Shown: positions 22,200 through 32,073, counted from the first letter of the stretch. The stretch: DNA of 64,000 bases from Sphingomonas taxi (GCF_000764535.1 NZ_CP009571.1:3095001-3159000); one strand, 5' to 3'. Notes: generated by a model from the sequence alone, not told the origin. Numbers and translations are program-made.

Positions 22200-23185
22200 C
22201 CCGTACCGACTGGACCCGCGCCGAGATCGCCGCGCTGTTCGACCTGCCGTTCGACGAACTGATGTATCAGGCGCAGACCGTCCACCGCACGCATCACGCG
22301 CCGTCGGAGGTGCAGCTTTGCACGCTCCTGTCGATCAAGACCGGCGGCTGCCCGGAGGATTGCGGCTATTGCTCGCAATCCGCCTCGTCGGACAGCGGGC
22401 TGAAGGCGGCGAAGCTGATGCAGGTCGACGCGGTGCTCGCCGATGCGGCGGCCGCCAAGGCGGCCGGGTCGCAGCGCTTCTGCATGGGCGCGGCGTGGCG
22501 CAATCCCAAGCCGCGTGACATGCCGGCGATCGTCGCGATGGTCGAAGGCGTGCGCGCTATGGGGATGGAGACGTGCATGACGCTCGGCATGCTCGAGCCG
22601 GAACAGGCGCAGCAGCTCGCCGCCGCCGGGCTCGACTATTACAACCACAATATCGATACCTCGCCCGAGAATTACGGCAACGTCATCACGACGCGCACCT
22701 TCCAGGACCGGCTCGATACGCTGGAGAACGTGCGGCAGGCGGGGATCAACGTCTGCTGCGGCGGGATCGTCGGCATGGGCGAGACGCGCGCCGATCGCGT
22801 CGGCTTCGTCCATGCGCTCGCCACCTTGCCGCGTCATCCCGAGAGCGTGCCGGTCAACGCGCTGGTGCCGGTGAAGGGCACGCCGCTCGGCGACATGCTG
22901 GCGGACACGCCGATGGCCCGGATCGACGAGATCGAGTTCGTCCGCACCGTCGCGGTCGCGCGGATCACCATGCCGATGTCGATGGTGCGCCTGTCCGCCG
23001 GTCGCGAGTCGATGTCGGAGGCGACGCAGGCGCTGTGCTTCATGGCGGGCGCCAATTCGATCTTCACCGGCGACAAATTGCTCACCACCGGCAACGCCGG
23101 CGACAGCGCCGACGCGGCATTGTTCGCCAAGCTCGGCCTGACGCCGATGGAGAGCGCCGAGCCGATGCGGGTGGCGGCCGAATAG
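22196..23185 (+). CDS. bioB: Biotin synthase
   Basis: BioB is the radical-SAM enzyme that inserts sulfur into dethiobiotin to make biotin. The 329-residue protein carries the [4Fe-4S] motif C-x3-C-x2-C at Cys52, Cys56 and Cys59 ([13 protein letters not shown]). It also has [50 protein letters not shown] and a [14 protein letters not shown] segment that supplies [2Fe-2S] ligands. The ATG overlaps the scpA stop (ATGA). No other biotin synthesis genes are in the window. Its place in a propionyl-CoA operon fits supply of biotin for PccA, encoded next. Confidence 0.97.
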
Positions 23186-23278
23186 CCTGCCGGGGAGGGT
23201 CTGCCCTTACCCCGAAAACCATCAAACCCGCAGGCGGACCGGCCCCCGGCCGGCTGCCAAGCGGGAGGAGAGTTGAGG

Positions 23279-25276
23279 ATGTTCAATAAAATCCTGGTCG
23301 CCAATCGCGGCGAGATCGCCTGCCGCGTCATGCGCACCGCCAAGCGGATGGGGATCGCCACCGTCGCGGTCTATTCGGATGCCGATGCGCGCAGTCCCCA
23401 TGTGCTGATGGCGGACGAGGCGGTGCGGTTGGGGCCGGCACCCGCCGCCGAAAGCTATCTCAAGGCCGAGCTGATCCTGCTCGCCGCGCGCGAGACCGGC
23501 GCCGATTGCATCCATCCCGGCTATGGCTTCCTCTCCGAACGCGAGAGTTTCGCGCGTGCCTGTGCCGAGGCGGGGATCGCCTTCGTCGGGCCGCCGCCCA
23601 ATGCGATCGCGGCGATGGGCGACAAGATCGAATCGAAGAAGCTCGCCAAGGCGGCGGGGGTCAACGTCGTCCCCGGCTTCCTCGGCGAGATCGCCGATAC
23701 CGACGAGGCGGTGCGGATCGCCTCCGACATCGGCTATCCGGTGATGATGAAGGCCTCGGCGGGCGGCGGCGGCAAGGGCATGCGGCTGGCGTATAGCGAG
23801 CAGGACGTCCGCGAAGGCTTCGAGGCGACCAAGCGCGAAGGGCTGGCGAGCTTCGGCGACGATCGCGTCTTCATCGAGAAGTTCATCGAATCGCCGCGCC
23901 ACATCGAGATCCAGGTGCTCGGCGACCAGCACGGCAATATCCTCTACCTCAACGAGCGCGAATGCTCGATCCAGCGCCGCCACCAGAAGGTGGTCGAGGA
24001 GGCGCCCTCGCCCTTCGTCACGCCGGCGATGCGCAAGGCGATGGGCGAACAGGCGGTCGCGCTCGCCCGCGCGGTCGGCTATTACAGCGCCGGCACGGTC
24101 GAGCTGATCGTCTCGGGCGCGGACACCACCGGCCAGGGCTTCTACTTCCTGGAGATGAACACCCGGCTGCAGGTCGAGCATCCGGTGACCGAGGAGATCA
24201 CCGGGCTCGACCTCGTCGAACAGATGATCCGCGTCGCCGCCGGCGAGCCGCTGACGATCACGCAGGATGAGGTCGGCATCACCGGCTGGTCGATCGAGAA
24301 TCGCGTCTATGCCGAGGACCCCTATCGGGGCTTCCTGCCGAGCATCGGGCGGCTGGTACGCTACAATCCGCCCCAGCCCGGCGAGGAGCAGGACGCACGC
24401 ATCCGCGTCGACGACGGCGTCGTCGAGGGCGGCGAGGTCAGCATGTTCTACGATCCGATGATCGCCAAGTTGATCACCTGGGCGCCGACGCGCGAGGCGG
24501 CGATCGATGCGCAGATCGCCGCGCTCGACGCATTCGAGATCGAGGGGCCGGGGACCAACATCGATTTCCTATCGGCGCTGATGCAGCATCCGCGCTTCCG
24601 CTCGGGCGCGATCACCACCGGCTTCATCGCCGAGGAATATCCCGACGGCTTCCACGGCGCCCCCGCCGACGGCGAGCTCACCCGCACGCTCGCCGCGGTC
24701 GCCGCCTTCGCCGCGACCGCGCAGGCGGATCGCGCGCGGCGGATCGACGGCCAGCTCGGCCGCCGCTTGCCGCCGCCCGCGGCCTGGACGGTGCGGATCG
24801 ACGGTACGGACCATGACGTCACGGTGTCGACCGACGGCATCGGCGTCGACGGCGAACCGCTCGACATCGCGCTCGAATATACGCCGGGCGACCGGATGGT
24901 CGAGGCGGAGATCGGCGAGGACGTGCATCTCACTGTCCGCATCGCGCCGGTGCGCAGCGGCTTCCGCCTGACGACGCGCGGCGCCAGCCACGTCGCGCGG
25001 GTATTGCCCGCGCATGCCGCGCCCTTTGCCCGGCATCTGATCGAGAAGGTGCCGCCCGACCTGTCGCGCTTCCTGATCGCGCCGATGCCGGGGCTGCTCG
25101 TCCGGCTCGACGTCGGTGCCGGCGACGCGGTCGAGGCGGGGCAACCGCTGGCGGTGGTCGAGGCGATGAAGATGGAGAACATCCTGCGCGCCGAAAAATC
25201 GGGCCGGGTGAAGAGCGTGTCCGCCGCGACCGGCGACAGCCTCGCGGTCGATCAGGTGATCCTGGAGATGGAGTGA
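23279..25276 (+). CDS. pccA: Propionyl-CoA carboxylase alpha subunit (biotin carboxylase + biotin carrier)
   Basis: PccA carboxylates its own biotin using ATP and bicarbonate and hands the carboxyl group to PccB. The 665-residue protein has the biotin carboxylase domain (MFNKILVANRGEIACRVMRT, CIHPGYGFLSERESFARAC, KASAGGGGKGMRLAYSEQDV, EMNTRLQVEHPVTEEITGLD), a BT linker region, and a C-terminal biotinyl domain with VEAMKMEN. Lys631 is the biotinylation site. Start is the ATG at MFNKIL with a GGGAGGAG ribosome site; a TTG two codons earlier is less likely. It closes the propionate operon, 93 bases after bioB. Confidence 0.97.
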   Translation: MFNKILVANRGEIACRVMRTAKRMGIATVAVYSDADARSPHVLMADEAVRLGPAPAAESYLKAELILLAARETGADCIHPGYGFLSERESFARACAEAGIAFVGPPPNAIAAMGDKIESKKLAKAAGVNVVPGFLGEIADTDEAVRIASDIGYPVMMKASAGGGGKGMRLAYSEQDVREGFEATKREGLASFGDDRVFIEKFIESPRHIEIQVLGDQHGNILYLNERECSIQRRHQKVVEEAPSPFVTPAMRKAMGEQAVALARAVGYYSAGTVELIVSGADTTGQGFYFLEMNTRLQVEHPVTEEITGLDLVEQMIRVAAGEPLTITQDEVGITGWSIENRVYAEDPYRGFLPSIGRLVRYNPPQPGEEQDARIRVDDGVVEGGEVSMFYDPMIAKLITWAPTREAAIDAQIAALDAFEIEGPGTNIDFLSALMQHPRFRSGAITTGFIAEEYPDGFHGAPADGELTRTLAAVAAFAATAQADRARRIDGQLGRRLPPPAAWTVRIDGTDHDVTVSTDGIGVDGEPLDIALEYTPGDRMVEAEIGEDVHLTVRIAPVRSGFRLTTRGASHVARVLPAHAAPFARHLIEKVPPDLSRFLIAPMPGLLVRLDVGAGDAVEAGQPLAVVEAMKMENILRAEKSGRVKSVSAATGDSLAVDQVILEME

Positions 25277-25287
25277 GCCCGGCATAG

Positions 25288-25358
25288 CGTTCGTGCCGAG
25301 CCTGTCGAAGCACGGGGTGCCGGTTCGCGCAGCCCTTCGACAGGCTCGGGACGAACGG
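25288..25358. repeat. REP-like inverted repeat, copy 3
   Basis: CGTTCGTGCCGAGCCTGTCG followed by AAGCAC pairs with CCCTTCGACAGGCTCGGGAC followed by GAACG. It lies between the convergent 3' ends of pccA and the Trm112-like gene, a position where such a hairpin could also help end transcripts. Confidence 0.85.
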
Positions 25359-25382
25359 GGAGGGATTTGGACCGTCTCCGGA

Positions 25383-25556
25383 TCAGATCCGCCGCGCTTC
25401 CTCTTCCAGCATCACCGGCACGCCGTCGCGGATCGGATAGGCGAGCCCCGCCGCCTCCGACACCAGTTCCTGCGCGGCCGCGTCGTAGCGCAGCGGCTGG
25501 CGGGTCACCGGGCAGACCAAACGTTCGAGCAGCCAGGGATCGATCGACGCGGTCAT
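25383..25556 (-). CDS. Trm112 family small protein
   Basis: A 57-residue protein beginning [20 protein letters not shown], followed by [13 protein letters not shown] and [19 protein letters not shown]. This is the small Trm112/YcaR fold, which activates methyltransferases in eukaryotes and archaea and is of uncertain role in bacteria. Only one of the usual cysteines of the zinc site (LVCP) is present. The start overlaps the end of the LON-domain gene by ATGA, so the three genes here (CnoX-like, LON-like, Trm112-like) form an operon. Confidence 0.9.
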   Translation of the reverse strand: MTASIDPWLLERLVCPVTRQPLRYDAAAQELVSEAAGLAYPIRDGVPVMLEEEARRI

Positions 25557-26179
25557 TGCAGCGTCACCCGATCCTCGCCGTCGTGGCGGCCGAAGAATTG
25601 CATCAGCTGGATGATCAGCTCGGCGCGCGTCTCGATGTCGGGCGCTTCGAGCAGCGCCTGTTTGGCGGCGGTATCGAATGGCGCGATCTGCGCGATGCCG
25701 TTGACCAGGCTCTCGTCGTCGAGCCGGCCGACCGCCTCCCAATCGACGCTATAGCCCTGCGCGTCGGCGAAGCGGCGCGATTCGAGTTCGAGCGACGACC
25801 GCCGTCCCAGCGAAAGCGTGTCGTCCTCGACCGCGGGCAGCAGCTCCGCCTCGACCTGCCGGAACGGTGTCGTCACATCGAGCTCGCGCAGCACGCGGAA
25901 CAACGCGACGCCCTCCAGCACCAGATTGTAGCGGCCGTCGTCGAGCGCCTCGACCTCGGCGATCTTGCCGACGCAGCCGATGTCGTACAGCGCGTCGTGG
26001 CCGCCGGTGCCGTGCATCGGCTGGATCATGCCGATCCGCTGGTCGCGCACCATCGCGTCGCCGATCATCGCGCGATAGCGCGGTTCAAAGATGTGCAGCG
26101 GCAGATGCATCCCGGGGAACAGCAACGCCCCCGGCAGCGGGAAGATCGACAGGCGCCCGAGGACGGTCGGCGAGGTCAT
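25553..26179 (-). CDS. LON peptidase substrate-binding domain protein
   Basis: A 208-residue stand-alone LON N-terminal domain protein: [51 protein letters not shown] and [15 protein letters not shown]. It lacks the ATPase and protease domains of Lon. The cellular role of these free-standing domains is not known. Start overlaps the CnoX-like gene's stop (ATGA-type overlap) and its stop overlaps the Trm112-like start, so translation of all three is coupled. Confidence 0.93.
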   Translation of the reverse strand: MTSPTVLGRLSIFPLPGALLFPGMHLPLHIFEPRYRAMIGDAMVRDQRIGMIQPMHGTGGHDALYDIGCVGKIAEVEALDDGRYNLVLEGVALFRVLRELDVTTPFRQVEAELLPAVEDDTLSLGRRSSLELESRRFADAQGYSVDWEAVGRLDDESLVNGIAQIAPFDTAAKQALLEAPDIETRAELIIQLMQFFGRHDGEDRVTLQ

Positions 26180-27084
26180 CCGAACAGGATCGCGGACAGG
26201 CGGCGGCGCTGCGCCGAGACCCAGGGGTCCTCCAGCCCGACGACCTCGAACAGCTTGAGCAATTGCTGGCGGGCGGCACCCTCGTTCCAGCCACGGTCGG
26301 CGGCGACGATATGGAGCAGATTGTCCGCGGCGGCGTCGCGGTCGCCCGCCGCCATCTGGGCGTTGGCGAGCGCGAAGCGGCGTTCGTGATCGTCGGGATT
26401 GGCCGCGACCTCGGCGGCGAGGCCGGCGAAATCCTCGACCGGCGGCGCGCTCTGCGCCAGCGCGAGCGCCGCCTTGGCGCGGTCGATGCCGGCGTCCCTG
26501 ACGTCGGCGGGCAGCGCGTCGATCGCCGCCTGCGCCTCGTCGGTCAGCCCCGCCGCGACGAGCGCGCGGATGCGGCCCGACAGCACGGCGGGATTGTCCG
26601 GCGCCATCTCGACCAATTGATCGAAGATCGACACGGCACGCTCGGCATCGCCGCTCGCCAGCACCTCCTCGCCCATCGCGATCAGCGGTTCGATCTCGGC
26701 GGCGGCCTCGTCGCCCGGCGCGGCAATCGGCAATTGCTTGAGCAACTGGTCGAGGATCACGCGCAATGCCGATTCGGTGCGCGCGCTGGTCAGATCGGCG
26801 ACGAGCTGGCCCTGGAACATCGCATAGACGGTCGGGATCGACTTGATCTGGAATTGCGCGGCGATGAACTGGTTCTTGTCGGTATCGATCTTGGCGAGCA
26901 CCACGCCCTTGTCGGCATAGGCGGCGGCGACCTTCTCCAGCGTCGGCCCCAGCGCCTTGCACGGCCCGCACCATTCCGCCCAGAAATCGATGATGACGAG
27001 GGAGGTCATCGACGGTTCGACGACGTCGCGGCGGAAATCCTCGATCGCCTGCTTTTCCGCGGGCGCCATTCCTAGCGTGGCCAA
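26176..27084 (-). CDS. cnoX: CnoX-like thioredoxin-TPR co-chaperone
   Basis: A 302-residue protein with an N-terminal thioredoxin fold (IDFWAEWCGPCKALGPTLEK, active cysteines Cys39 and Cys42) followed by TPR-like helices (MGEEVLASGDAERAVSIFDQ and FALANAQMAAGDRDAAADNL). This is the YbbN/CnoX layout: a chaperone-redox protein that passes substrates to GroEL. The E. coli protein lacks the CxxC pair, while this one keeps WCGPC, so it probably has reductase activity. It is the first gene of a three-gene operon with LON-like and Trm112-like genes. Confidence 0.9.
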   Translation of the reverse strand: MATLGMAPAEKQAIEDFRRDVVEPSMTSLVIIDFWAEWCGPCKALGPTLEKVAAAYADKGVVLAKIDTDKNQFIAAQFQIKSIPTVYAMFQGQLVADLTSARTESALRVILDQLLKQLPIAAPGDEAAAEIEPLIAMGEEVLASGDAERAVSIFDQLVEMAPDNPAVLSGRIRALVAAGLTDEAQAAIDALPADVRDAGIDRAKAALALAQSAPPVEDFAGLAAEVAANPDDHERRFALANAQMAAGDRDAAADNLLHIVAADRGWNEGAARQQLLKLFEVVGLEDPWVSAQRRRLSAILFG

Positions 27085-27450
27085 GTCATGCTCCTTCGTA
27101 TTCGGTAGCCGCCCATGTGGGGCAGCGGCGCGCCCGCGCCAAGGTGTTAAGCGACCTCTACCCGAACGCGCCCGCGGTTACACCCGTGCGACCACCGGAC
27201 TGCTCCACGCCATCGGCTGGACCGGTTTGCTTGCGGTCACACAGATGAAAGCCCGCTTCCATTTGTTACATTCACGAAAACCTGATTTCATCACAGAATC
27301 CGGTGGAGGCCGACACTATTGTCCGTGCCGGCAATAGCAAAAGAATCCCAGTCTTCGGGTCGTTTGCAATGGAGTCCTCCTCCGGTCGCGGTCGGCATCT
27401 TATCCGTCGTCTATAATGATACGTGATGCGATGCGTGAAGGGATCAGACG
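27085..27450. other. Intergenic gap upstream of the pentapeptide gene
   Basis: This 366-base stretch between two divergent genes contains no gene I can support. Its right part is lower in GC than the flanks and holds a perfect TATAAT box close to the pentapeptide gene. No inverted repeat of note was seen. Confidence 0.5.
27412..27417 (+). promoter_or_regulatory. TATAAT -10-like box before the pentapeptide gene
   Basis: A perfect TATAAT hexamer lies 34 bases before the pentapeptide gene ATG. No convincing -35 element is visible at 16-18 bases, so this is a candidate only. Such A/T-rich boxes are rare in this GC-rich DNA. Confidence 0.4.
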
Positions 27451-28737
27451 ATGATCATCAGCAACAGTGCAACGACGACGGTGCAATCCGGCGAGGCTTC
27501 GAAACCGAACAGCACTTCCCCTGCCGATACGACCAGGACCCCGGTGGCCGATGTCAAACCCGGTACGCCGGGGATCAAGCGCCTCTCGGGCGACGCCGCA
27601 ACCGTGGTGCTGACCGAACAGGGTAAGGACAAAACCAGTCCGGCTCCCGCAAAGGCGCCGCCGCCCCCGCCGAAGCTAGATCTGCACGGTCAGGATCTGC
27701 GCACGGCCGATCTGACCAAGCTCGATCTGCGCGGCGCCGATCTCACCGGGGCAGATTTCACCGGCAAGAACCTGTCGGGCATCGATCTCAGTGGCGCGAC
27801 GCTGACCGGCGCGAAATTCGACGGCGCCACGTTCAGCCACACCAATCTCCACGGCGTTACCGCCACCGGCGCCAGCTTCACCAAGGCGAGCTTCGACGAG
27901 ACCGATCTCGATAACGGCAATTTCACCGAAGCGAAGTTCACCGGCGCGACGTTCGGTGCGAACTTCCAGCTCCCGCCGACTGACGTTCAAACCTTCGAGA
28001 AATGCTACATTATCAAGGGCGTCAATCTGACGAAGGCGGACTTTTCCGGGACGAACTTCACCCATGAGATGTTCATCGATCAGTTCACCGCGGACGACGC
28101 GTCCTTTGCCCAAGCCAGCAGCAGTGCCAGGGTTGGATTGATCACATTTACGAAAGGTAGTCTTAAGCGCGCGAACTTCGAAGGGATAAAAGCCGGCTTG
28201 GACATCGGCGGTGTAGACGCATCAAACGCCGACTTCAGTCATATTAACGGCGGAGATGCTCGCTTTGGCGTTTGCAACGTGGATGGCGCAACATTCCACG
28301 ATAGTGACACTAAGCTCTGGTTCGACCGTATGGACATCCGGAATGCGGATCTATCGACGAAAGATAAAAGCCTCAGGAAATCGTCGTTCGTAGATTGTAA
28401 TATGAGCGGCATGGATTTCTCCGGATACGATTTTTCCGGTGCAAATTTCCTCAGTTATGGCCCCACTAGCGAAGGACTGTATGGAAAAGCATCGTCGATC
28501 GATACTGGAGAGTTGGTTACTGGTACCAACTTCCGCGGCGCAAAATTCACCGATGCCTATTTTTCCAACATGCAGATGACAAAATCTCTGATAGATTCCG
28601 GAGGCTTTCAGGGCGCGACCGTAACGAACAATATCGGTTATGTCATCCATATCGAAAACGAAAAGTACGACGTAGCGATGCTATTTCGCAATATCTGGCC
28701 ACAATACAAGAGAAGACTTGCGGAAATGGGGAGGTAA
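27451..28737 (+). CDS. Pentapeptide-repeat protein
   Basis: A 428-residue protein. Residues 1-75 are low-complexity, Ser/Thr/Pro-rich, ending KAPPPPPKLD, with no signal peptide. From about residue 76 to 170 there are regular pentapeptide repeats (A(D/N)LXX type: LDLRGADLTGADFTGKNLSG, LDLSGATLTGAKFDGATF), and more degenerate repeats continue to about residue 400. A right-handed quadrilateral beta-helix is expected. Known members include gyrase-protecting Qnr/MfpA proteins, but repeats alone do not indicate that role. The 5' part is GC-rich like the genome, while from about 28.0 kb base composition drops and codon use looks different. It lies 23 bases before a secreted-protein gene. Confidence 0.85.
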   Translation: MIISNSATTTVQSGEASKPNSTSPADTTRTPVADVKPGTPGIKRLSGDAATVVLTEQGKDKTSPAPAKAPPPPPKLDLHGQDLRTADLTKLDLRGADLTGADFTGKNLSGIDLSGATLTGAKFDGATFSHTNLHGVTATGASFTKASFDETDLDNGNFTEAKFTGATFGANFQLPPTDVQTFEKCYIIKGVNLTKADFSGTNFTHEMFIDQFTADDASFAQASSSARVGLITFTKGSLKRANFEGIKAGLDIGGVDASNADFSHINGGDARFGVCNVDGATFHDSDTKLWFDRMDIRNADLSTKDKSLRKSSFVDCNMSGMDFSGYDFSGANFLSYGPTSEGLYGKASSIDTGELVTGTNFRGAKFTDAYFSNMQMTKSLIDSGGFQGATVTNNIGYVIHIENEKYDVAMLFRNIWPQYKRRLAEMGR

Positions 28738-28760
28738 ATTCGTCAACGAGGAGAAATTAT

Positions 28761-29297
28761 ATGAAGCTGTCAAGAAAGATGACATTATGGGCTTCCGTTG
28801 CGCTGGCCGCGACATGCACGCCAACGATGGCCAGCAGCAAGGGTCGCGATGTGAACGGCATCTGGCAACTCTCCGATACGACAATCTCAGGGACGTTTTA
28901 TAATCATACTCCTTTCGATGTAACTTTCTCTAACGTCCACTGGACCGGCCGTTATGGCACTGCGAACAGCAACGGGACAATTACCGATCGGATTGGAGGA
29001 ACTGTAGCATCAGGTAATACGAAGCCTAGCTTCCATCGGATGGGTGATCTGGATATCGGAGAACGATATACAGAATTATCGTTTGATGCTACTTTCACAA
29101 GGCCAGACGGTTCAACCGGCACTTGCTATTTTTGGTATGCTTTCATGACGGATACCGAGCAACTTTCGGGCTCGGCTCAATCTCCAGGAGGAAGCGATAA
29201 AAATCGCCTTCCCCAATGCAAAATCAGCATCAACGACTTCGATAGTGCGGCTTTCAAGGTAACGTTCGATATGACCGAGGATGTCCGTTCGCATTAG
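28761..29297 (+). CDS. Secreted protein of unknown function
   Basis: A 178-residue protein with a clear signal peptide (MKLSRKMTLWASVALAATCT, cleavage near MASS) and a predicted all-beta mature part (VNGIWQLSDTTISGTFYNHT, FSNVHWTGRYGTANSNGTI). Two cysteines (GTCYFW and LPQCKIS) may form a disulfide. I do not recognise a family. It has a good GAGGAG ribosome site and follows the pentapeptide gene closely, so they may be cotranscribed. GC is clearly below that of flanking core genes, which suggests acquisition or relaxed selection. Confidence 0.7.
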   Translation: MKLSRKMTLWASVALAATCTPTMASSKGRDVNGIWQLSDTTISGTFYNHTPFDVTFSNVHWTGRYGTANSNGTITDRIGGTVASGNTKPSFHRMGDLDIGERYTELSFDATFTRPDGSTGTCYFWYAFMTDTEQLSGSAQSPGGSDKNRLPQCKISINDFDSAAFKVTFDMTEDVRSH

Positions 29298-29305
29298 CCT
29301 CATCC

Positions 29306-29332
29306 GGGTGGCACGCCGACCACGTGCCACCC
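29306..29332. terminator. Bidirectional hairpin between convergent genes
   Basis: A perfect 10-base stem (GGGTGGCACG / CGTGCCACCC) with a 7-base loop lies between the secreted-protein stop and the RSH stop, touching the latter by one base. No T tract follows on either strand, so it is a weak or bidirectional terminator candidate. Confidence 0.5.
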
Positions 29333-31434
29333 TACACCCGCTCGACCGAATTCACCGCATCCGCCGCGCGTAGCGCTGCGATCAACCGCATTAGCTGGTG
29401 GATGTCGTGGACCTCGACGTCGATGACGTTGGTGTGGAACATGGAATCGCGCGTATCGAGCCGCAGCGCGATGATGTTCGCCCGATGCGCGCCGATGATC
29501 GTCGAGACGATGCCGAGCGCGCCGGGCTCGTTCTTCACCTGCACCGCGATCCGCGCCACCGCGCCGTCGCTCTTGTCGCCCCAGTCGACGTCGACCCAGT
29601 CGGTCTCGTCCGTCCCGCGTTCGGCGAGTTCGGCGAGCACCGGACAGTCGATCGCATGCACTTCGATCCCCGCATCGGGGCGGCGCAGCCCGACGATCCG
29701 GTCGCCCGGCACCGGATGGCAGCATTCGGCAAGGTCGAAGGCGACCCCCGGGGTCAGCCCCTTGATCGAGATGGCGGTCGATTGCGGCGCCAGCAATCCG
29801 ACGTCGGCGCCCGCCGAGCCCGGCATCAGCGCCTCCATCACCGCATGGTCGGAGATCGTCCGCCGCGCGATCGCGGTCATCAGCGCCGCCTCGTCGCCGA
29901 GATTGAGCCGCGAAAGCGCATGATCGAGCGCATCGCCGCCGAGCTGCGCGGGCAGGCGGCGGACGATATCGTCGTACAGCTTGCGGCCCAGTGCGATCAG
30001 CTCGTCGCGCTCGCGGTTGCGCAGATGGCGGCGGATGCCGGCCAGCGCCTTGCCGGTGATCGCGAAATTGAGCCAGCCCGGCTGCGGCACCTGCCCCTTT
30101 GAGCGCAGCACCTGCACTTGGTCGCCATTCTCGATCACCGTCGACAGCGGCACGACACGGCCGTTGATCTTGGCGCCGACCGCCTGGTCGCCGAGATCAG
30201 TATGGACCGCATAAGCGAAATCGATCGGCGTCGCGCCCTTGGGCAACTGGATCAGCTCGCCCTTCGGGGTGAAGGCGAAGATGCGATCCTGATACATCGC
30301 CATGCGGGTATGTTCGAGCAGCTCTTCGGGGCTGCCCGCGGTGTCGAGGATCTCGACGAGGTCGGCGATCCAGCTGTGCTGGCTGTCGGCGCGGACCTTC
30401 TTTTCCTTATACGCCCAATGCGCGGCGAGGCCGAATTCGGCCTCGGCATGCATGTCCGCGGTGCGGATCTGGATCTCGATACGCGCATTGTCGGCATGGA
30501 TCACGCTGGTGTGCAGCGAGCGATAGCCGTTGCGCTTGGGCGTCGAGATATAATCCTTGAACCGCCCCGGCACCATCGGCCAGCGGCGATGGATGATGCC
30601 GAGCGTGCGGTAGCAATCCTCGACCGTCGGCACGATCGCGCGGAACGCCATCACGTCGGAGAGCTGCTCGAAGCTGATGTGGCGCTCGCTCATCTTGCGC
30701 CAGATCGAATAGGGGTGTTTCTCGCGCCCGGTCACCTCGGCCTCGACGCCGGCGCGGCCGAGCAGCAGTTTCAGGCCCGAGGCGATCTTGGCGATCCGGT
30801 CGCCGCCGCCGGTCTTGAGCTGCTCGAGCCGCTTGCTGATCGACTCATAGGCTTCCGGCTCGAGCTGTTCGAAGGCGAGCGTCTGCATCTCCTTCATGAA
30901 CTCGTACATCCCGATCCGCTCGGCGAGCGGCGCGTAGATGTCCATCGTCTCCTTCGCGATCCGCCGCCGCTTCTCGGGCTTGGCGATGTGATGGAGCGTG
31001 CGCATGTTGTGCAGCCGGTCGGCGAGCTTGACCAGCAGCACGCGGATGTCGTCCGACATGGCGAGCAGGAACTTGCGCAGATTCTCCGCGGCGCGCTCGT
31101 TCTCGGTCTGCGCCTCGATCTTGCTCAATTTGGTGACGCCGTCGACCAGCCGCGCGACGTTGCCGCCGAACAGCCGGGTGATCTCCTCGGGCGTCGCGAC
31201 GGTATCCTCGATCGTGTCGTGGAGGATCGCGGTGGCGATCGTCTCGTCGTCGAGCCTCAGGTCGGTGAGGATGCCCGCCACCTCGATCGGATGGCTGAAA
31301 TAGGGATCGCCGCTCGCCCGCTTCTGCGAGCCATGCGCCTGCATCGAAAAGACATAGGCGCGATTGAGCAGCGCCTCGTCCGCCTCCGGGTCATAGTCGA
31401 GCACGCGGTCGACCAGTTCATATTGCCGTAGCAC
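29332..31434 (-). CDS. Bifunctional (p)ppGpp synthetase/hydrolase (RSH)
   Basis: The single long RelA/SpoT homologue in this window, about 700 residues, controlling the alarmone (p)ppGpp in the stringent response. Domains in order: HD hydrolase (ATAILHDTIEDT, His72-Asp73, and VKLADRLHNMRTL), synthetase (GRFKDYISTPKRNGYRSLHT, EIQIRTADMHAEAEFG), TGS (FAFTPKGELIQLPKGATPID), a zinc-finger-like region with CCHPVPGD, and a C-terminal ACT domain. Both catalytic halves look intact. The start is taken at the GTG giving MLRQYELVDRV, where I recall homologues beginning. An ATG 13 codons upstream (31473) is the alternative. Confidence 0.95.
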   Translation of the reverse strand: MLRQYELVDRVLDYDPEADEALLNRAYVFSMQAHGSQKRASGDPYFSHPIEVAGILTDLRLDDETIATAILHDTIEDTVATPEEITRLFGGNVARLVDGVTKLSKIEAQTENERAAENLRKFLLAMSDDIRVLLVKLADRLHNMRTLHHIAKPEKRRRIAKETMDIYAPLAERIGMYEFMKEMQTLAFEQLEPEAYESISKRLEQLKTGGGDRIAKIASGLKLLLGRAGVEAEVTGREKHPYSIWRKMSERHISFEQLSDVMAFRAIVPTVEDCYRTLGIIHRRWPMVPGRFKDYISTPKRNGYRSLHTSVIHADNARIEIQIRTADMHAEAEFGLAAHWAYKEKKVRADSQHSWIADLVEILDTAGSPEELLEHTRMAMYQDRIFAFTPKGELIQLPKGATPIDFAYAVHTDLGDQAVGAKINGRVVPLSTVIENGDQVQVLRSKGQVPQPGWLNFAITGKALAGIRRHLRNRERDELIALGRKLYDDIVRRLPAQLGGDALDHALSRLNLGDEAALMTAIARRTISDHAVMEALMPGSAGADVGLLAPQSTAISIKGLTPGVAFDLAECCHPVPGDRIVGLRRPDAGIEVHAIDCPVLAELAERGTDETDWVDVDWGDKSDGAVARIAVQVKNEPGALGIVSTIIGAHRANIIALRLDTRDSMFHTNVIDVEVHDIHQLMRLIAALRAADAVNSVERV

Positions 31435-31587
31435 GCGCACCACATGGGGTAGGGTCGTACCGCTTTGCAACATATTGTTGCGACCTTGCGGAGGAATTCG
31501 ACAGGGTGACGGCATGCGCGGACGACGCACACGCCGGCGTCGCGATCCGCGCCGATATCGGCTAGATAGCCGGTCTGGGAGAGGATC

Positions 31588-32073
31588 ATGATGGCGACAC
31601 CGGCTCAGCCGCCCAAATTGCGCGAGACGCTGCGCGGATGCAGCCTGCCCGCGGCGCTGGAGGCGATGGGGGAACGCTGGTCGTTCCTGATCCTGCGCGC
31701 CGCGTTCAACGGCCTGCACCATTTCGAGGCGTTCCAGGCGGAGCTCGGCATCGCCCGCAACATCCTGTCGAACCGGCTCGCGCGGCTGGTCGATCACGGC
31801 ATCCTGCAGCGCGAGCCGCTGCCCAAGGACCGCCGCAAGATCCGCTATACGCTCACCGAAAAGGGCCATGCGCTGCTGCCGACGATGGTCGCGCTGCGGC
31901 AATGGGGCGAGCGGTGGGAGCTCGGCGAGCCCGCCTTTCCGGTGCTCGTCGACACGCGCGACCGGCGGCCGATCGCGCCCGTGGCGGTCCATGCGGAGGA
32001 CGGCCGGGTGCTCGGCCAGGGCGATCTGATCTGGGCGTTGCCCGAAGAGGTGCGGGCGGCGGCGGCGGAATGA
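31588..32073 (+). CDS. HxlR-family winged-helix regulator
   Basis: A 161-residue regulator with the HxlR/MarR-like winged helix: CSLPAALEAMGERWSFLILR, FEAFQAELGIARNILSNRLA, RLVDHGILQREPLPKDRRKI and RYTLTEKGHALLPTM. The N-terminal Cys (about residue 18) is the redox- or aldehyde-sensing position in some members. The C-terminal 50 residues are an added region. It is divergent from the RSH gene and 43 bases upstream of the LOG gene, so it may be the first gene of that set. Two adjacent ATGs (31588, 31591) are possible starts. Confidence 0.92.
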   Translation: MMATPAQPPKLRETLRGCSLPAALEAMGERWSFLILRAAFNGLHHFEAFQAELGIARNILSNRLARLVDHGILQREPLPKDRRKIRYTLTEKGHALLPTMVALRQWGERWELGEPAFPVLVDTRDRRPIAPVAVHAEDGRVLGQGDLIWALPEEVRAAAAE

